Part shown: one piece after another, positions 8,427 through 17,173 of the stretch | Position numbering within the stretch: the stretch's first letter is position 1 | Layout of the letters: each line of letters begins with the position of its first letter | From: Autumnicola sp041679265 | GTDB lineage: Bacteria > Bacteroidota > Bacteroidia > Flavobacteriales > Flavobacteriaceae | Length of the DNA stretch: 64,000 nucleotides | Reading direction: 5' to 3' | Assembly (NCBI RefSeq): GCF_041679265.1 | Contig: NZ_JBGFSM010000013.1 | Coordinates: forward strand, 71,837 to 135,836 | Notes under the pieces: generated by a model | The model's database searches: none | What the model saw: only the letters and a program-made list of their open reading frames with translations | Told to the model about the DNA's origin: nothing | Made by a program: the position numbers and the translations under genes

Positions 8427-9089
8427 TTATTTCCTGCTCTTCTTTTTATAATAGTCATCAATCACGCTTTTCCTTCCCACAGTTTTAGTGATAATATCCT
8501 TTTCAAGATCCCAGCCCCGGGCAGGCGAAAATTGCCTACCATACCAGATAATCTGCAGGTGCAATTTATTCCAGAGATCTCTGGGGAAAAGCCTTTTGGC
8601 ATCTTTTTCGGTTTGGGCCACGTTTTTCCCGTTACTAAGGTTCCAACGGTACATAAGCCTGTGAATATGGGTGTCTACGGGAAAAGCCGGAACACCAAAA
8701 GCCTGGGACATGACCACACTTGCGGTTTTATGACCCACAGCGGGGAGTGATTCCAGCGCTTCAAAATCTGCAGGAACCTGTCCATTATATTTCTCGATCA
8801 AAATTTTAGATAAGCCATGAATGCCTTTTGATTTCATGGGAGAAAGTCCGCAGGGTTTAATAATATCTTTAATTTCTTCTACTGAAAGTGTTACCATCTT
8901 TTGCGGAGTATCGGCAACTTCAAAAAGCAGGGGGGTTATCTGGTTCACTTTTACGTCTGTACTTTGGGCTGAAAGTAAAACAGCAATCAGTAAAGTGTAC
9001 GGATCTTTATGGTCCAGGGGGATGGGAACTTCAGGATAAATATCATTAAGTGTTTTTATAACGAATGCTACCTTTTGCTTTTTGTTCAT
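8427..9089 (-). CDS. nth: Endonuclease III, DNA glycosylase/AP lyase without Fe-S cysteines
   Basis: Base-excision repair enzyme of 220 residues. The helix-hairpin-helix LESLPAVGHKTASVV carries the catalytic Lys, and FPVDTHIHRL carries the catalytic Asp. The C-terminus, where most endonucleases III have a C-x6-C-x2-C-x5-C cluster motif, reads HLQIIWYGRQFSPARGWDL and contains no Cys, so the 4Fe-4S cluster is absent. The fold core is intact, so activity is likely. A TATTTTTG promoter box lies 17 bases upstream on the minus strand. It is divergent from bcp. Confidence 0.94.
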   Translation of the reverse strand: MNKKQKVAFVIKTLNDIYPEVPIPLDHKDPYTLLIAVLLSAQSTDVKVNQITPLLFEVADTPQKMVTLSVEEIKDIIKPCGLSPMKSKGIHGLSKILIEKYNGQVPADFEALESLPAVGHKTASVVMSQAFGVPAFPVDTHIHRLMYRWNLSNGKNVAQTEKDAKRLFPRDLWNKLHLQIIWYGRQFSPARGWDLEKDIITKTVGRKSVIDDYYKKKSRK

Positions 9090-9105
9090 ATTGATTAATT
9101 TTAGG

Positions 9106-9113
9106 CAAAAATA
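9106..9113 (-). promoter_or_regulatory. -7 promoter box of nth
   Basis: The minus strand reads TATTTTTG, matching TAnnTTTG, immediately upstream of nth in the 30-base gap shared with bcp. No clear upstream element is seen. Confidence 0.4.
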
Positions 9114-9119
9114 GAAATT

Positions 9120-9569
9120 ATGACAACATTAAAAGCAGGGGACAAAGCTCCGGAGTTTTCAGCAGAAGATCAGGATGGAAATAGCGTAAAGCTTTCAGAT
9201 TTTAAAGGAAAGAAGCTGGTTTTGTTTTTTTACCCAAAAGCAAGCACACCCGGTTGTACTGCAGAAGCATGTAATTTGAGGGATAACTGGAAAAGTTTTA
9301 AGGAAAATGGGTACGCTATTTTAGGCGTGAGTGCCGATTCTAAGAAAAGGCAGCAAAATTTTAAAAATAAGTATGAACTGCCTTTTCCTTTATTGGCCGA
9401 TGAAGACAAGGAAGTGATAAACGCTTATGGGGTTTGGGGGCCTAAAAAGTTTATGGGAAAGGAGTATGACGGCATTCACCGTACCACCTTTATTATAGAT
9501 GAAAATGGTAAAATTGAAGAAGTGATCCAAAAAGTTAAAACCAAAGAGCATTCTGCTCAAATTTTGTAG
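9120..9569 (+). CDS. bcp: Thiol peroxidase of the BCP/PrxQ class
   Basis: 149-residue thioredoxin-fold peroxiredoxin that reduces hydroperoxides in the cytoplasm. The peroxidatic Cys is in KASTPGCTAEACNLRDN and a second Cys follows five residues later in the same helix, the atypical two-Cys arrangement of the BCP subfamily. FFYPKAS and GVWGPKKFMGKEYDGIHRTTFII are further family blocks. It is divergent from nth with only 30 bases between start codons. Both proteins deal with oxidative damage, so joint expression is plausible. Confidence 0.95.
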   Translation: MTTLKAGDKAPEFSAEDQDGNSVKLSDFKGKKLVLFFYPKASTPGCTAEACNLRDNWKSFKENGYAILGVSADSKKRQQNFKNKYELPFPLLADEDKEVINAYGVWGPKKFMGKEYDGIHRTTFIIDENGKIEEVIQKVKTKEHSAQIL

Positions 9570-9631
9570 TTTACTTTTTTGCTGTAAATTATAGGCTACG
9601 AGCTTTTTCACTTGTAACTTATGGTTTACAG

Positions 9632-9885
9632 CAATTTTTAGGACTTTAGGTTAGTAGGAATTGTTTTCAGCAGATGAATTTCAAAACCCACAACTCAAAA
9701 CCGACAACTTTTTCAGCTGTTCACTGAAACCAAGAGCATTTTATCCACAAATTCCTAAATCTTTTTCAAAACACCTGAAAGATAGCAGACACAATTTTTT
9801 AAGGCTTTAGGTTTCAGGTTATTCAGAATTGTTTTCAGCAGAGGAATTTTAAAACCCCACAGCTCACAACTCAGAACTGACAACT
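9632..9885. repeat. Two-copy diverged direct repeat in the bcp downstream gap
   Basis: An approximately 80-base sequence at 9632-9711 is repeated with substitutions and small indels at 9792-9885. Shared blocks include ATTGTTTTCAGCAGA, TTTTAAAACCC-like and ACAACTTT segments. An 8-base inverted repeat, GCTGTAAA (9581-9588) with TTTACAGC (9625-9632), sits just upstream and may act as the bcp terminator. No ORF is supported in this 326-base gap. Confidence 0.65.
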
Positions 9886-9895
9886 TTCCACTTTT

Positions 9896-10273
9896 TCACT
9901 TCTTTAGCTTTACATCCATAATGGTGGCCGTACTATCACAATTCTCAACCTGTAGTTCCAGATTTTTTAGCTCTTGAGAAGCTCCTGAAATATAGTAGAT
10001 GCGGCAAGGTTCTCTTTGTGTCTCACTTTGCCCAAAATCTACGTCACCGTTTTGCAGGATCCTAGACACTACTGAGGTATCTACATCTTTATTTTCGAAA
10101 GAACGAAGCGCTTCTTCTGAAAAAGTCCATTTATTAGCCCTGATATTTTTTAGGACCCGCGCGTTCGGAAAATAGCTGCAGGAAGTCTTTTTCCCGCTAA
10201 GGAAGAATACTAAAAAAATGACTCCCAGGGTGAGTCCAAAGCCAAAATAGGCGAACCTGTGAATTAATTTCAT
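9896..10273 (-). CDS. Membrane-anchored small protein, DUF4258-like
   Basis: 125 residues. Residues 7-26 form one hydrophobic segment (FAYFGFGLTLGVIFLVFFL) that anchors the protein with the rest outside the cytoplasm. The soluble part has two Cys-containing spots (KTSCSYFPNARVLKNI and REPCRIYYI) and a third Cys near the C-terminus. A short acidic motif, GDVDFGQSETQ, resembles the DUF4258 proteins annotated in flavobacteria. I make that assignment from memory of the family and it is tentative. The gene stands alone between repeats and the alanine dehydrogenase gene. Confidence 0.65.
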   Translation of the reverse strand: MKLIHRFAYFGFGLTLGVIFLVFFLSGKKTSCSYFPNARVLKNIRANKWTFSEEALRSFENKDVDTSVVSRILQNGDVDFGQSETQREPCRIYYISGASQELKNLELQVENCDSTATIMDVKLKK

Positions 10274-10469
10274 TTAGGAATTTTAGAATATTGCAAAAGT
10301 ATTAAACCAGGTCCGGATGTTAAAGCCGATAATGATAATATTGAAAAAGCTTATGTGGAATTATGGGAAATTAAACAGTACTCAATTCTAATTTAAATTT
10401 ATCAATCTTTACCTCTTTATCCTGGTTCTTTTCTCATGCCTTTTGTTTCTATGATCTTTTCTTTTAGAA
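10274..10469. other. Intergenic gap, no supported gene
   Basis: 196 AT-rich bases. A plus-strand frame without a good start reads as an apparently protein-like stretch of about 25 codons ending near 10397, but it has no start codon or ribosome-binding context. I regard it as possible relic sequence only. Confidence 0.4.
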
Positions 10470-11681
10470 TTAAAAGATAAGAAGGTTGATATCCCGATAA
10501 TTAAGGTCAAACCAGTCGGCAATAGATTTGTTGGTTAAAATTCCGTGGTAAAAATACAGTCCGCTTCTAAGGCCTTTATCGAAACGTAAGGTGTTTTCCA
10601 GGCCACCTTCTTCGGCAATGTGAAGCAGGTAAGGCGTAAATATATTGCTGATGGAAAGAGATGAAGTGCGCGCATATCTTGAAGGGATATTGGGGACACA
10701 ATAATGGATTACATTATGTTTTTCGAAAATAGGATTGTCGTGTGAGGTAATTTCACTGGTTTCCACACATCCCCCCATATCTATACTCACATCAATAATT
10801 ACCGCGCCTCTTTTCATAGAGGAAACCATATCTTCAGTAATTAAAACCGGGGAGCGGTTTTTTCCTCTTACAGCACCAATTAACACATCGCATCTTCGTA
10901 GCGCTTTGGTTAAATTTTTAGGCTGAATAGTGGAGGTGTAAAAGGTTTGTCCCAGGTTAGATTGAATACTTCTCAGCCTGGTAAGGGAGCTGTCAAAAAG
11001 CTTAACGTTTGCTCCCAGTCCCAGGGCAGAGCGGGTGGCGAATTCGCCCACTGTACCCGCGCCCAAAATTACTACTTCTACGGGGGGAACACCGCTAATA
11101 TTGCCAAACATAAGCCCATTGCCTCTGGCATGGTTGCTCATAATTTCTGAAGCGATAAGCACTGAAGCCGTGCCCGCAATTTCGCTCAGGGCTTTAACAA
11201 TGGGATAAGAACCATCTTCATCCCGGATAAATTCAAAGCCAAGGGCGGTAATGCGTTTGGCAGCAAGTTTCTGAAAATACTCCTTACACTGTGTTTTTAG
11301 CTGAAGTGCAGAAATTAAAACCGTTTGCGGGTTAATCATTTCCAGCTCTTCCATAGAAGGCGGCTCAATTTTAAGGATGGTAGGACAGGAGAAAACCTTA
11401 CGGGTATCTCTGGTGACTTCAGCTCCGGCATTGCTGTAATCGCGGTCACTAAAGCGGCCCCACTTCCCGGCATCAGATTCTATAAGCACCCTGTGCCCGT
11501 TTGAAGTAATAGCGGCTACGGCATCGGGGCTTAGACATACTCTTTTTTCCTGGTATGAAGTTTCTTTGGGAATTCCTATAAATAATTCCCCCTTGTTCTT
11601 GTGGATTTCAAGGGTTTCTTCCTGCGGAATAAGTTGTTCTTTGGTAAAAGGAGATACCTGTTTCGCCATACTGTTTTGCAA
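10470..11681 (-). CDS. ald: Alanine dehydrogenase (AlaDH/PNT family)
   Basis: NAD-dependent reversible deamination of alanine to pyruvate and ammonia. 403 residues. The N-terminal catalytic domain has IGIPKETSYQEKRVCLSPDAV and the NAD domain has the Rossmann motif VVILGAGTVGEFATRSALGLGANV, then GAVIIDVSIDMGGCVETSE, a family hallmark. It lacks the membrane segments of transhydrogenase beta subunits. The start could be the ATG at 11681 or the MAKQ ATG four codons later. The neighbours tsaE and porX are on the same strand, but gaps of 50 bases and more leave cotranscription open. Confidence 0.9.
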   Translation of the reverse strand: MQNSMAKQVSPFTKEQLIPQEETLEIHKNKGELFIGIPKETSYQEKRVCLSPDAVAAITSNGHRVLIESDAGKWGRFSDRDYSNAGAEVTRDTRKVFSCPTILKIEPPSMEELEMINPQTVLISALQLKTQCKEYFQKLAAKRITALGFEFIRDEDGSYPIVKALSEIAGTASVLIASEIMSNHARGNGLMFGNISGVPPVEVVILGAGTVGEFATRSALGLGANVKLFDSSLTRLRSIQSNLGQTFYTSTIQPKNLTKALRRCDVLIGAVRGKNRSPVLITEDMVSSMKRGAVIIDVSIDMGGCVETSEITSHDNPIFEKHNVIHYCVPNIPSRYARTSSLSISNIFTPYLLHIAEEGGLENTLRFDKGLRSGLYFYHGILTNKSIADWFDLNYRDINLLIF

Positions 11682-11732
11682 TAAGAGTTAAAGTACGACT
11701 AATTTAGGAAAATAAATAAGAAGAAGCAGGAA

Positions 11733-12341
11733 TCAGAGTTTCCGGTAGTAGTCTTCCACCAACATTTCTTCTTCAATGCCTTCATTTTCTTCCCGGAATG
11801 ATTTAATTTCTTTTCTGTCCCTTTCCGAAATATGGGAAAAAACAGATACATCAGTTTCTTCCAGTTCGCTAAGGTTTTCTAATCCGTAGATTCTATCAAA
11901 GATTTTAATTCTAATAAGATAAACAATGGAAAGAATTATTATAAAGAATGGTGCAAGGTAGATTAATTGATTGGTATCCATAGGGTTAACTTCCATATAA
12001 ACATCCTCATAAAAAGCTAATATTAGTTGAACTGAATACATGCAAATAGGTACAAGAATAACATGATACCACCAATGTTTACAGGTAAAAAACCAAATCA
12101 TGAGTAGCAATAGGGGAATAACTTTCCCCAAATAAGTCCAAGCTGCCGCTAAAACACTCTCATAATAAAGACTGTGATAGGTAAAAAAAGAATTTTCCCA
12201 GACGGGACCGTCTGGGAAAATTTCATACAAATAAAATAAATATGGTGAAAAAGCAATAAATAAAGCTATTAAACTACCCGTGAGTAGGTACCCTGATGGC
12301 CGAGCGATCGATTGCTTGCTTTTTGATGATTTCTTTATCAT
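11733..12341 (-). CDS. Four-helix membrane protein of unknown function
   Basis: 202 residues with four predicted transmembrane helices (about residues 20-40, 60-80, 88-108 and 126-146) and a charged, Glu-rich cytoplasmic tail ending in EEEMLVEDYYRKL. HWWYHV and DTNQLIYLAPF are likely conserved parts. The ATG at 12341 lies inside the end of a 48-codon secreted-peptide gene in another frame (68-base overlap). No later ATG would preserve the first helix, so the overlap seems real. Function unknown. Confidence 0.72.
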   Translation of the reverse strand: MIKKSSKSKQSIARPSGYLLTGSLIALFIAFSPYLFYLYEIFPDGPVWENSFFTYHSLYYESVLAAAWTYLGKVIPLLLLMIWFFTCKHWWYHVILVPICMYSVQLILAFYEDVYMEVNPMDTNQLIYLAPFFIIILSIVYLIRIKIFDRIYGLENLSELEETDVSVFSHISERDRKEIKSFREENEGIEEEMLVEDYYRKL

Positions 12342-12420
12342 GGTTATTATCAGTAGTTGAAGTTACAAAAAAGCTTGCTCCAAAAATTGCTGCTGCGAAT
12401 AATACTGCTTTGATTTTCAT
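12274..12420 (-). CDS. 48-residue secreted peptide overlapping the next gene
   Basis: ATG at 12420, TAG at 12274-12276. The product starts MKIKAVLFAAAIFGASFF, a textbook signal peptide, then a short polar region (TTDNNHDKEIIKKQ) and the C-terminus AIDRSAIRVPTHG. After processing only about 25 to 30 residues would remain. Its last 22 codons overlap the start of the membrane-protein gene in a different frame, which suggests coupled translation. No family can be named. Export is inferred from the signal peptide. Confidence 0.62.
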   Translation of the reverse strand: MKIKAVLFAAAIFGASFFVTSTTDNNHDKEIIKKQAIDRSAIRVPTHG

Positions 12421-12463
12421 ATTTGTGTTTTTTAAAGATTGGTATTTCGTTTTGTTTCTGATA

Positions 12464-12471
12464 CAAACCTA
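12464..12471 (-). promoter_or_regulatory. -7 promoter box ahead of the 48-residue peptide
   Basis: The minus strand reads TAGGTTTG, matching TAnnTTTG, about 45 bases upstream of the small-peptide start. The rest of the gap up to 12700 is AT-rich and shows no further gene. Confidence 0.4.
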
Positions 12472-12700
12472 TAAAAAACATAAAACCCTGCCGCTAAATA
12501 TATTAATTGTACTTTTGCAGCCTTTTTTTGAGCAAGAAAATCCCGCTTTCTGAAAATTTCACTTTTCAAAAGTAAGGTAAACTTATTTGAATTTTCGTTT
12601 AGTTGCCAAAAAATATTCTAACAGCTTAATTGAAAACAATAATATGTAATTTTTTTCTTACAAGTCCATTTTGGCTATTATTTTCTTTTTCCTAGATTTT

Positions 12701-13105
12701 TTAACATAGTTTTAACAATCTTCGATTTCCATTTTTGACCGTAATTTCCACTTTTTGGGCATCTTCGGGAAGAAGAGAAAGAATTTTTTGAGGCCATTCA
12801 ATAAATTTCCAGGCATCAGTATCAAAATAATCTTCAATGCCCATATCTAAAGCTTCAGCTTCAGAGGTAATACGGTAAAAGTCGAAATGAAAAATGCGTC
12901 CCTCCTGAGAAAGATATTCGTTAACTAGAGAAAAAGTGGGACTGGAAGCGGGCTCTTCTGCACCTAATTGGCGCGAAAGGGCATTAATAAGAGTGGTCTT
13001 ACCGGCACCCATCTCACCATAAAAAAGCAAAGTCCTGCTTTTTGTATGACTGAGAATATGGTGTACGGCCATATCCAACTGGTCCAGATCGTAGGTTAAC
13101 GACAT
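12701..13105 (-). CDS. tsaE: tRNA threonylcarbamoyladenosine biosynthesis ATPase TsaE
   Basis: 134 residues. P-loop GEMGAGKTT near residue 30, then SSPTFSLVNEY and HFDFYRI, and the C-terminal FIEWPQKI block. These are all hallmarks of TsaE, which works with TsaB and TsaD to put the threonylcarbamoyl group on A37 of ANN-decoding tRNAs. Length matches the family. It lies just downstream of porX on the same strand, a common arrangement in flavobacteria, although the 133-base gap leaves cotranscription undecided. Confidence 0.94.
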   Translation of the reverse strand: MSLTYDLDQLDMAVHHILSHTKSRTLLFYGEMGAGKTTLINALSRQLGAEEPASSPTFSLVNEYLSQEGRIFHFDFYRITSEAEALDMGIEDYFDTDAWKFIEWPQKILSLLPEDAQKVEITVKNGNRRLLKLC

Positions 13106-13238
13106 TTAATATTCAGATTTAGGGATGGTAAAGGTAAGTAATTTATTGTTATAAACCACATACTTCTGAATATCAGTCCTATAGGGAATCTTACCTAATG
13201 TATTTTATCGGATAAATTAAGCACTTTATCGGTATTTT

Positions 13239-14789
13239 TTATTTTGGAGATAAAATTATGTAGGGGATTATCATCTCCTCAAGGGAAACTCCACCATGCT
13301 GGTAGGTATTCCTGTAGTAGCTTACATAATGATTGTAATTATTGGGATAAGCAAAAAAGAGGTCTCCTTTTGCAAAGATAAAGGAGCTGCTCATGTTAAG
13401 GGTTGGTAAGTGAATGCTTTTGGGATTGGTAGCTGCCAGCACGTCCTTATCTTCATAGGTAAGGCTTTTGCCCGTTTTATATCTTAAGTTTAAGCTGGTT
13501 TCTTTGTCTCCTATTACTTTGGACGGGTTCTTTACATTTATGGTACCATGGTCTGTAGTGATGATAAGTTTGAAGCCTAATTGTTGTGCCTGCTGGATAA
13601 TCTCGAGTAGCGGAGAGTTTTTAAACCAGCTTTGGGTAAGGGATCTGTAAGACTTATCATTGGAGGCAAGTTCTTTGATAACCTCCATTTCTGTTTTTGA
13701 GTGGGAAAGCATATCCACAAAATTGTAAACTACCACGGTAAGGTCGTTGCTCTTTTGGGTCTTGAAATTTTCAACTAGTTTTTTTCCTGCTTTTAAACTG
13801 CTTATTTTATGATATTCATATTTATAATCCAGACCCAGTCTCTTGATTTGCTCATGTAGAAAATTTTCTTCAAAATTGTTTTTCCCCCCTTCATCGGTAT
13901 CATTTTTCCAGTATTGCTGGAAAAGCTTTTCCATATCGCCCGGCATTAGTCCGGAGAAAATGGCATTACGGGCATACTGGGTTGCTGTAGGAAGAATACT
14001 GTAATAGAGGGCTTCTTTTTCTTTTTTATAAAAGTTACTCACTGTAGGTTCAAAGGCTTTCCACTGGTCATACCTCAAATTGTCCACCACAATTAAAAGC
14101 GTGGGCTGCTCTTTGCTCAATTCGGGCACCAGCTTTTTTTTAAATAGCGTATGAGACATAATGGGAGCTTCGGCATCTCTTGAAAACCAGGCGGCGTAAT
14201 TTTTATCAATAAATTTACAAAACTGGGTATTTGCTTCCTGCTTTTGGGATTCCAGGATTTCCCTCATACTGCTGTCTTCAATATTTTCCAGCTGCAGTTC
14301 CCAATAGGTAAGGCGCTGGTACATATCAGCCCATTCTTCAAATGTGTTAACCTGCGCAAGGTCCATAGCGATTTTACGGAATTCCTGCTGATAGCTGGAC
14401 GTTGTCTTTTCAGAAACCAGCCTGGACAGATCCAGGTTTTTTTTGATACTAAGCAGGATTTGGTTTGGATTAACCGGTTTTATAAGGTAATCGGCTATTT
14501 TGGAGCCAATGGCTTCCTCCATAATATATTCTTCTTCGCTTTTGGTGATCATCACTACAGGAAGGTTCTCGCTTTTCTCCTTAATTTCAGATAAAGTTTC
14601 CAAGCCGGTAAGGCCCGGCATATTTTCATCCAGAAAAACAATATCAAAACTCTCCTCTTCCAGCTTCTCCAGGGCTTCAGTCCCGCTTTTACAGGTGGTA
14701 ACCTTGTAATCCCGGTTTTCCAGAAATATGATATGTGGTTTTAAGAGATCTATTTCGTCATCTACCCAAAGTATTTTGATGTTGTTCAT
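13239..14789 (-). CDS. porX: PorX response regulator with PglZ domain (type IX secretion control)
   Basis: 516 residues. Residues 1-120 are a receiver domain with the phosphoacceptor Asp in DIVFLDENMPGLTG, acidic residues in ILWVDDEIDLLKP and Lys in YLIKPVNP. The C-terminal two thirds form an alkaline-phosphatase-superfamily PglZ domain (LLIVVDNLRYDQWKAFE, then FKLIITTDHGTINVKNPS with metal-ligand Asp and His). This architecture is that of PorX, which with PorY governs type IX secretion genes and gliding or secretion in Bacteroidota. The sensor kinase gene is not in the window. It is divergent from the HD-hydrolase gene. Confidence 0.93.
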   Translation of the reverse strand: MNNIKILWVDDEIDLLKPHIIFLENRDYKVTTCKSGTEALEKLEEESFDIVFLDENMPGLTGLETLSEIKEKSENLPVVMITKSEEEYIMEEAIGSKIADYLIKPVNPNQILLSIKKNLDLSRLVSEKTTSSYQQEFRKIAMDLAQVNTFEEWADMYQRLTYWELQLENIEDSSMREILESQKQEANTQFCKFIDKNYAAWFSRDAEAPIMSHTLFKKKLVPELSKEQPTLLIVVDNLRYDQWKAFEPTVSNFYKKEKEALYYSILPTATQYARNAIFSGLMPGDMEKLFQQYWKNDTDEGGKNNFEENFLHEQIKRLGLDYKYEYHKISSLKAGKKLVENFKTQKSNDLTVVVYNFVDMLSHSKTEMEVIKELASNDKSYRSLTQSWFKNSPLLEIIQQAQQLGFKLIITTDHGTINVKNPSKVIGDKETSLNLRYKTGKSLTYEDKDVLAATNPKSIHLPTLNMSSSFIFAKGDLFFAYPNNYNHYVSYYRNTYQHGGVSLEEMIIPYIILSPK

Positions 14790-14863
14790 TTTAGAATATT
14801 TACAGCCTTTTTTGCTTATGCGGCTTTTCGGTTCAACAAATGCCTGTTATAGGCTTCAATATG

Positions 14864-14871
14864 TATATTTG
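14864..14871 (+). promoter_or_regulatory. -7 box ahead of the HD hydrolase gene
   Basis: TATATTTG, an exact TAnnTTTG match. The transcript would start about 13 bases ahead of the TTG start codon at 14891, giving a very short leader. There is no good upstream TTG element. Confidence 0.45.
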
Positions 14872-14890
14872 TAATACTAAACTATAAAGC

Positions 14891-16114
14891 TTGGCTTCAC
14901 AAACAAAACTCAAAATATTAAACGATCCAATTTACGGATTTATTACCCTTCCTAACCAGCGGATCTTTGATCTTATTGAGCATCCTTATTTTCAACGGCT
15001 GCGCCGGATTTCTCAAATGGGCCTTTCTTACCTGGTGTACCCGGGTGCACATCATACCAGGTTTCATCATGCCCTGGGTTGCCTGCATTTAATGCAAAAG
15101 GCGGTGCGGATGCTTAAATATAAGGGAGTTAAAATTTCTGAAGAAGAGGAGGAAGCCCTGCAGATTGCCATTTTATTGCACGATATAGGGCATGGCCCTT
15201 TTTCTCATGCGATGGAACACAGTATTGTGGAAGGGGTAGATCACGAATGCATTTCGCTTCTCTTTATGGAAGAAATGAACTGTAATTTTAACCAAAGTTT
15301 AACGCTGGCCATCAGCATGTTTAAAGGGGAATATAATCGTCCTTTCATGAACCAGTTAATTTCCAGCCAAATGGACATGGACCGGCTGGATTACCTTAAA
15401 AGGGATAGTTTCTACACTGGTGCCGCGGAAGGAAACATTAACAGCGAACGCCTAATTACCATGCTTAATGTGGTAAATGATGAACTGGTGGTAGAGGAAA
15501 AAGGAATTTATTCCGTAGAAAAATTCCTGGTGGCCAGAAGGCTAATGTACTGGCAGGTTTACTTACATAAAACCAGCCTTGTGGCAGAGCAATTGTTAAT
15601 AAGGGTTCTAAGACGTGCCAAAGAATTAATTGAAAATGGGCATAAAGTGGCATCCAGTTCAGCCCTAAATTTCTTTCTGGAGAGAAAAATTAGCCGCGAA
15701 AGCTTTACAAAAGAAGTTTTAGCTGAATTTGCCCGGCTTGATGATTATGATGTGGTATGCGCAATGAAAGAGTGGGTAAAATGCGAAGATTTTGTACTGC
15801 GAAACCTTTGCAGTATGATCATTAACAGGGATTTGCTGAAGGTGAAAATCAAGAAAAAGAAGCCTTCGCTTCAAAAAATTGAAAAGCATAAACAGCTGCT
15901 TCAGAAGAAGCATTCACTTACCGCTCATGAAGCCGGTTACTTTGTTTTTAGTGGAGAAATAACGAATCTGGCATATAAAAAGGAAAAGAACAACATCAAT
16001 ATTCTTCATAAAAACGGCAAAATTAATGACGTTATTAAGGTTTCAGACCAATTAAATTTGAAAGCCTTATCCAAAACCGTGGTAAAATATTATATCTGTT
16101 ATCCTAAGTCTTAA
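14891..16114 (+). CDS. HD-domain phosphohydrolase (dNTPase/SAMHD1-like)
   Basis: 407 residues. The HD metal site is visible as H in TRFHHALGCLHL, HD in ILLHDIGHGPFSHAMEHS and a downstream Asp in SQMDMDRLDYLKRD. The fold matches the dGTPase/SAMHD1-like branch that hydrolyses nucleotides, though the substrate is unproven. The first in-frame start is TTG at 14891 (encoding MASQTKLKI), just after a promoter box. No ATG gives a complete N-terminus. It leads a co-directional run with lpxD (30-base gap), so it may be expressed with lipid A genes. Confidence 0.9.
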   Translation: MASQTKLKILNDPIYGFITLPNQRIFDLIEHPYFQRLRRISQMGLSYLVYPGAHHTRFHHALGCLHLMQKAVRMLKYKGVKISEEEEEALQIAILLHDIGHGPFSHAMEHSIVEGVDHECISLLFMEEMNCNFNQSLTLAISMFKGEYNRPFMNQLISSQMDMDRLDYLKRDSFYTGAAEGNINSERLITMLNVVNDELVVEEKGIYSVEKFLVARRLMYWQVYLHKTSLVAEQLLIRVLRRAKELIENGHKVASSSALNFFLERKISRESFTKEVLAEFARLDDYDVVCAMKEWVKCEDFVLRNLCSMIINRDLLKVKIKKKKPSLQKIEKHKQLLQKKHSLTAHEAGYFVFSGEITNLAYKKEKNNINILHKNGKINDVIKVSDQLNLKALSKTVVKYYICYPKS

Positions 16115-16144
16115 GATTAGCGCATTTTTTTTACTTTTGCCAGA

Positions 16145-17173
16145 ATGAAGTTTACAGCAGCACAAATAGCAGAGATACTGGAAGGGGAAGTGGAAGGAAA
16201 TCCTGAAGCCGAGGTTTCTGAATTGGCCAAAATTGAAGAAGGTTCAGAAGGTTCACTTACTTTCCTTAGCAATCCTAAATACACCTCCTATATTTACAAG
16301 ACCAATGCTTCTATCACTATTGTAAATAAAGATTTTGAAGTAGATCAGCCAGTGCATACCACCCTTATTCGGGTAAAGGATGCTTACAAGGCCTTTTCAA
16401 CTTTATTGGCTTACTATAATGAAATTAAACTCAATAAAAGCGGAATAGAGCAGCCCAGCTTTATTTCAGAAACTGTAAACCACGGGGAGAAACTCTATCT
16501 TGGTGCTTTTTCATATATAGGAGAAAATGTAAAAATTGGAGATAATGTAAAAATTTATCCTAGCTCATATATAGGCGATAACGTGAAGATTGGAGATAAC
16601 GTAACTATCTTTGCGGGGGTAAAGATCTATTCTGAAACCATTATAGGTAATAATTGTGCGATCCATGGCGGAGCGGTAATTGGAGCCGATGGCTTTGGTT
16701 TTAGCCCGGATGAGAATGGAGTGTACAGTAAAGTGCCTCAAATAGGGAATGTGGTTATTGAAGATAATGTAGATGTTGGGGCAGCTACAACTATAGATAG
16801 GGCCACGCTGGGTTCCACAATATTGCGGCAGGGTGTGAAACTGGATAACCAGATCCAGATTGCCCACAATGTGGAAATAGGTGAAAATACGGCTATTGCA
16901 GCACAAACCGGAATAGCCGGTTCCACCAAAATCGGGAAAAATTGCCTTATAGGTGGTCAGGTGGGGATTTCGGGCCATCTTACTATAGGAGATCGGGTAA
17001 AAATCCAGGCACAATCCGGGGTAGGACGCAATATAAAAGATGATGAAATGCTACAGGGTTCCCCTGCAATAGGATATAGCAACTACAATAAATCTTATAT
17101 ACATTTTAAAAATTTATCTCAAACGATAGATAAGCTAAACCAACTGGAAAAAAAACTGAAAAATAATGGCTGA
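16145..17173 (+). CDS. lpxD: UDP-3-O-acylglucosamine N-acyltransferase LpxD
   Basis: Third committed lipid A step, adding the N-linked hydroxyacyl chain from ACP. 342 residues with an N-terminal uridine-binding domain, then a left-handed beta-helix of hexapeptide repeats (IGENVKIGDNVKIYPS and similar from about residue 110). The catalytic His is in KLDNQIQIAHNVEIG, and GGAVIGADGFGFSPDE is a family block. The stop overlaps the lpxC-fabZ start by 8 bases, so translation is coupled. A second paralogue lies at 20187. Confidence 0.96.
   Translation: MKFTAAQIAEILEGEVEGNPEAEVSELAKIEEGSEGSLTFLSNPKYTSYIYKTNASITIVNKDFEVDQPVHTTLIRVKDAYKAFSTLLAYYNEIKLNKSGIEQPSFISETVNHGEKLYLGAFSYIGENVKIGDNVKIYPSSYIGDNVKIGDNVTIFAGVKIYSETIIGNNCAIHGGAVIGADGFGFSPDENGVYSKVPQIGNVVIEDNVDVGAATTIDRATLGSTILRQGVKLDNQIQIAHNVEIGENTAIAAQTGIAGSTKIGKNCLIGGQVGISGHLTIGDRVKIQAQSGVGRNIKDDEMLQGSPAIGYSNYNKSYIHFKNLSQTIDKLNQLEKKLKNNG

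Noticed and set aside
10290..10397. Protein-like plus-strand stretch between two minus-strand genes
   Set aside because: No start codon or family resemblance; about 25 codons only, so kept as possible relic.
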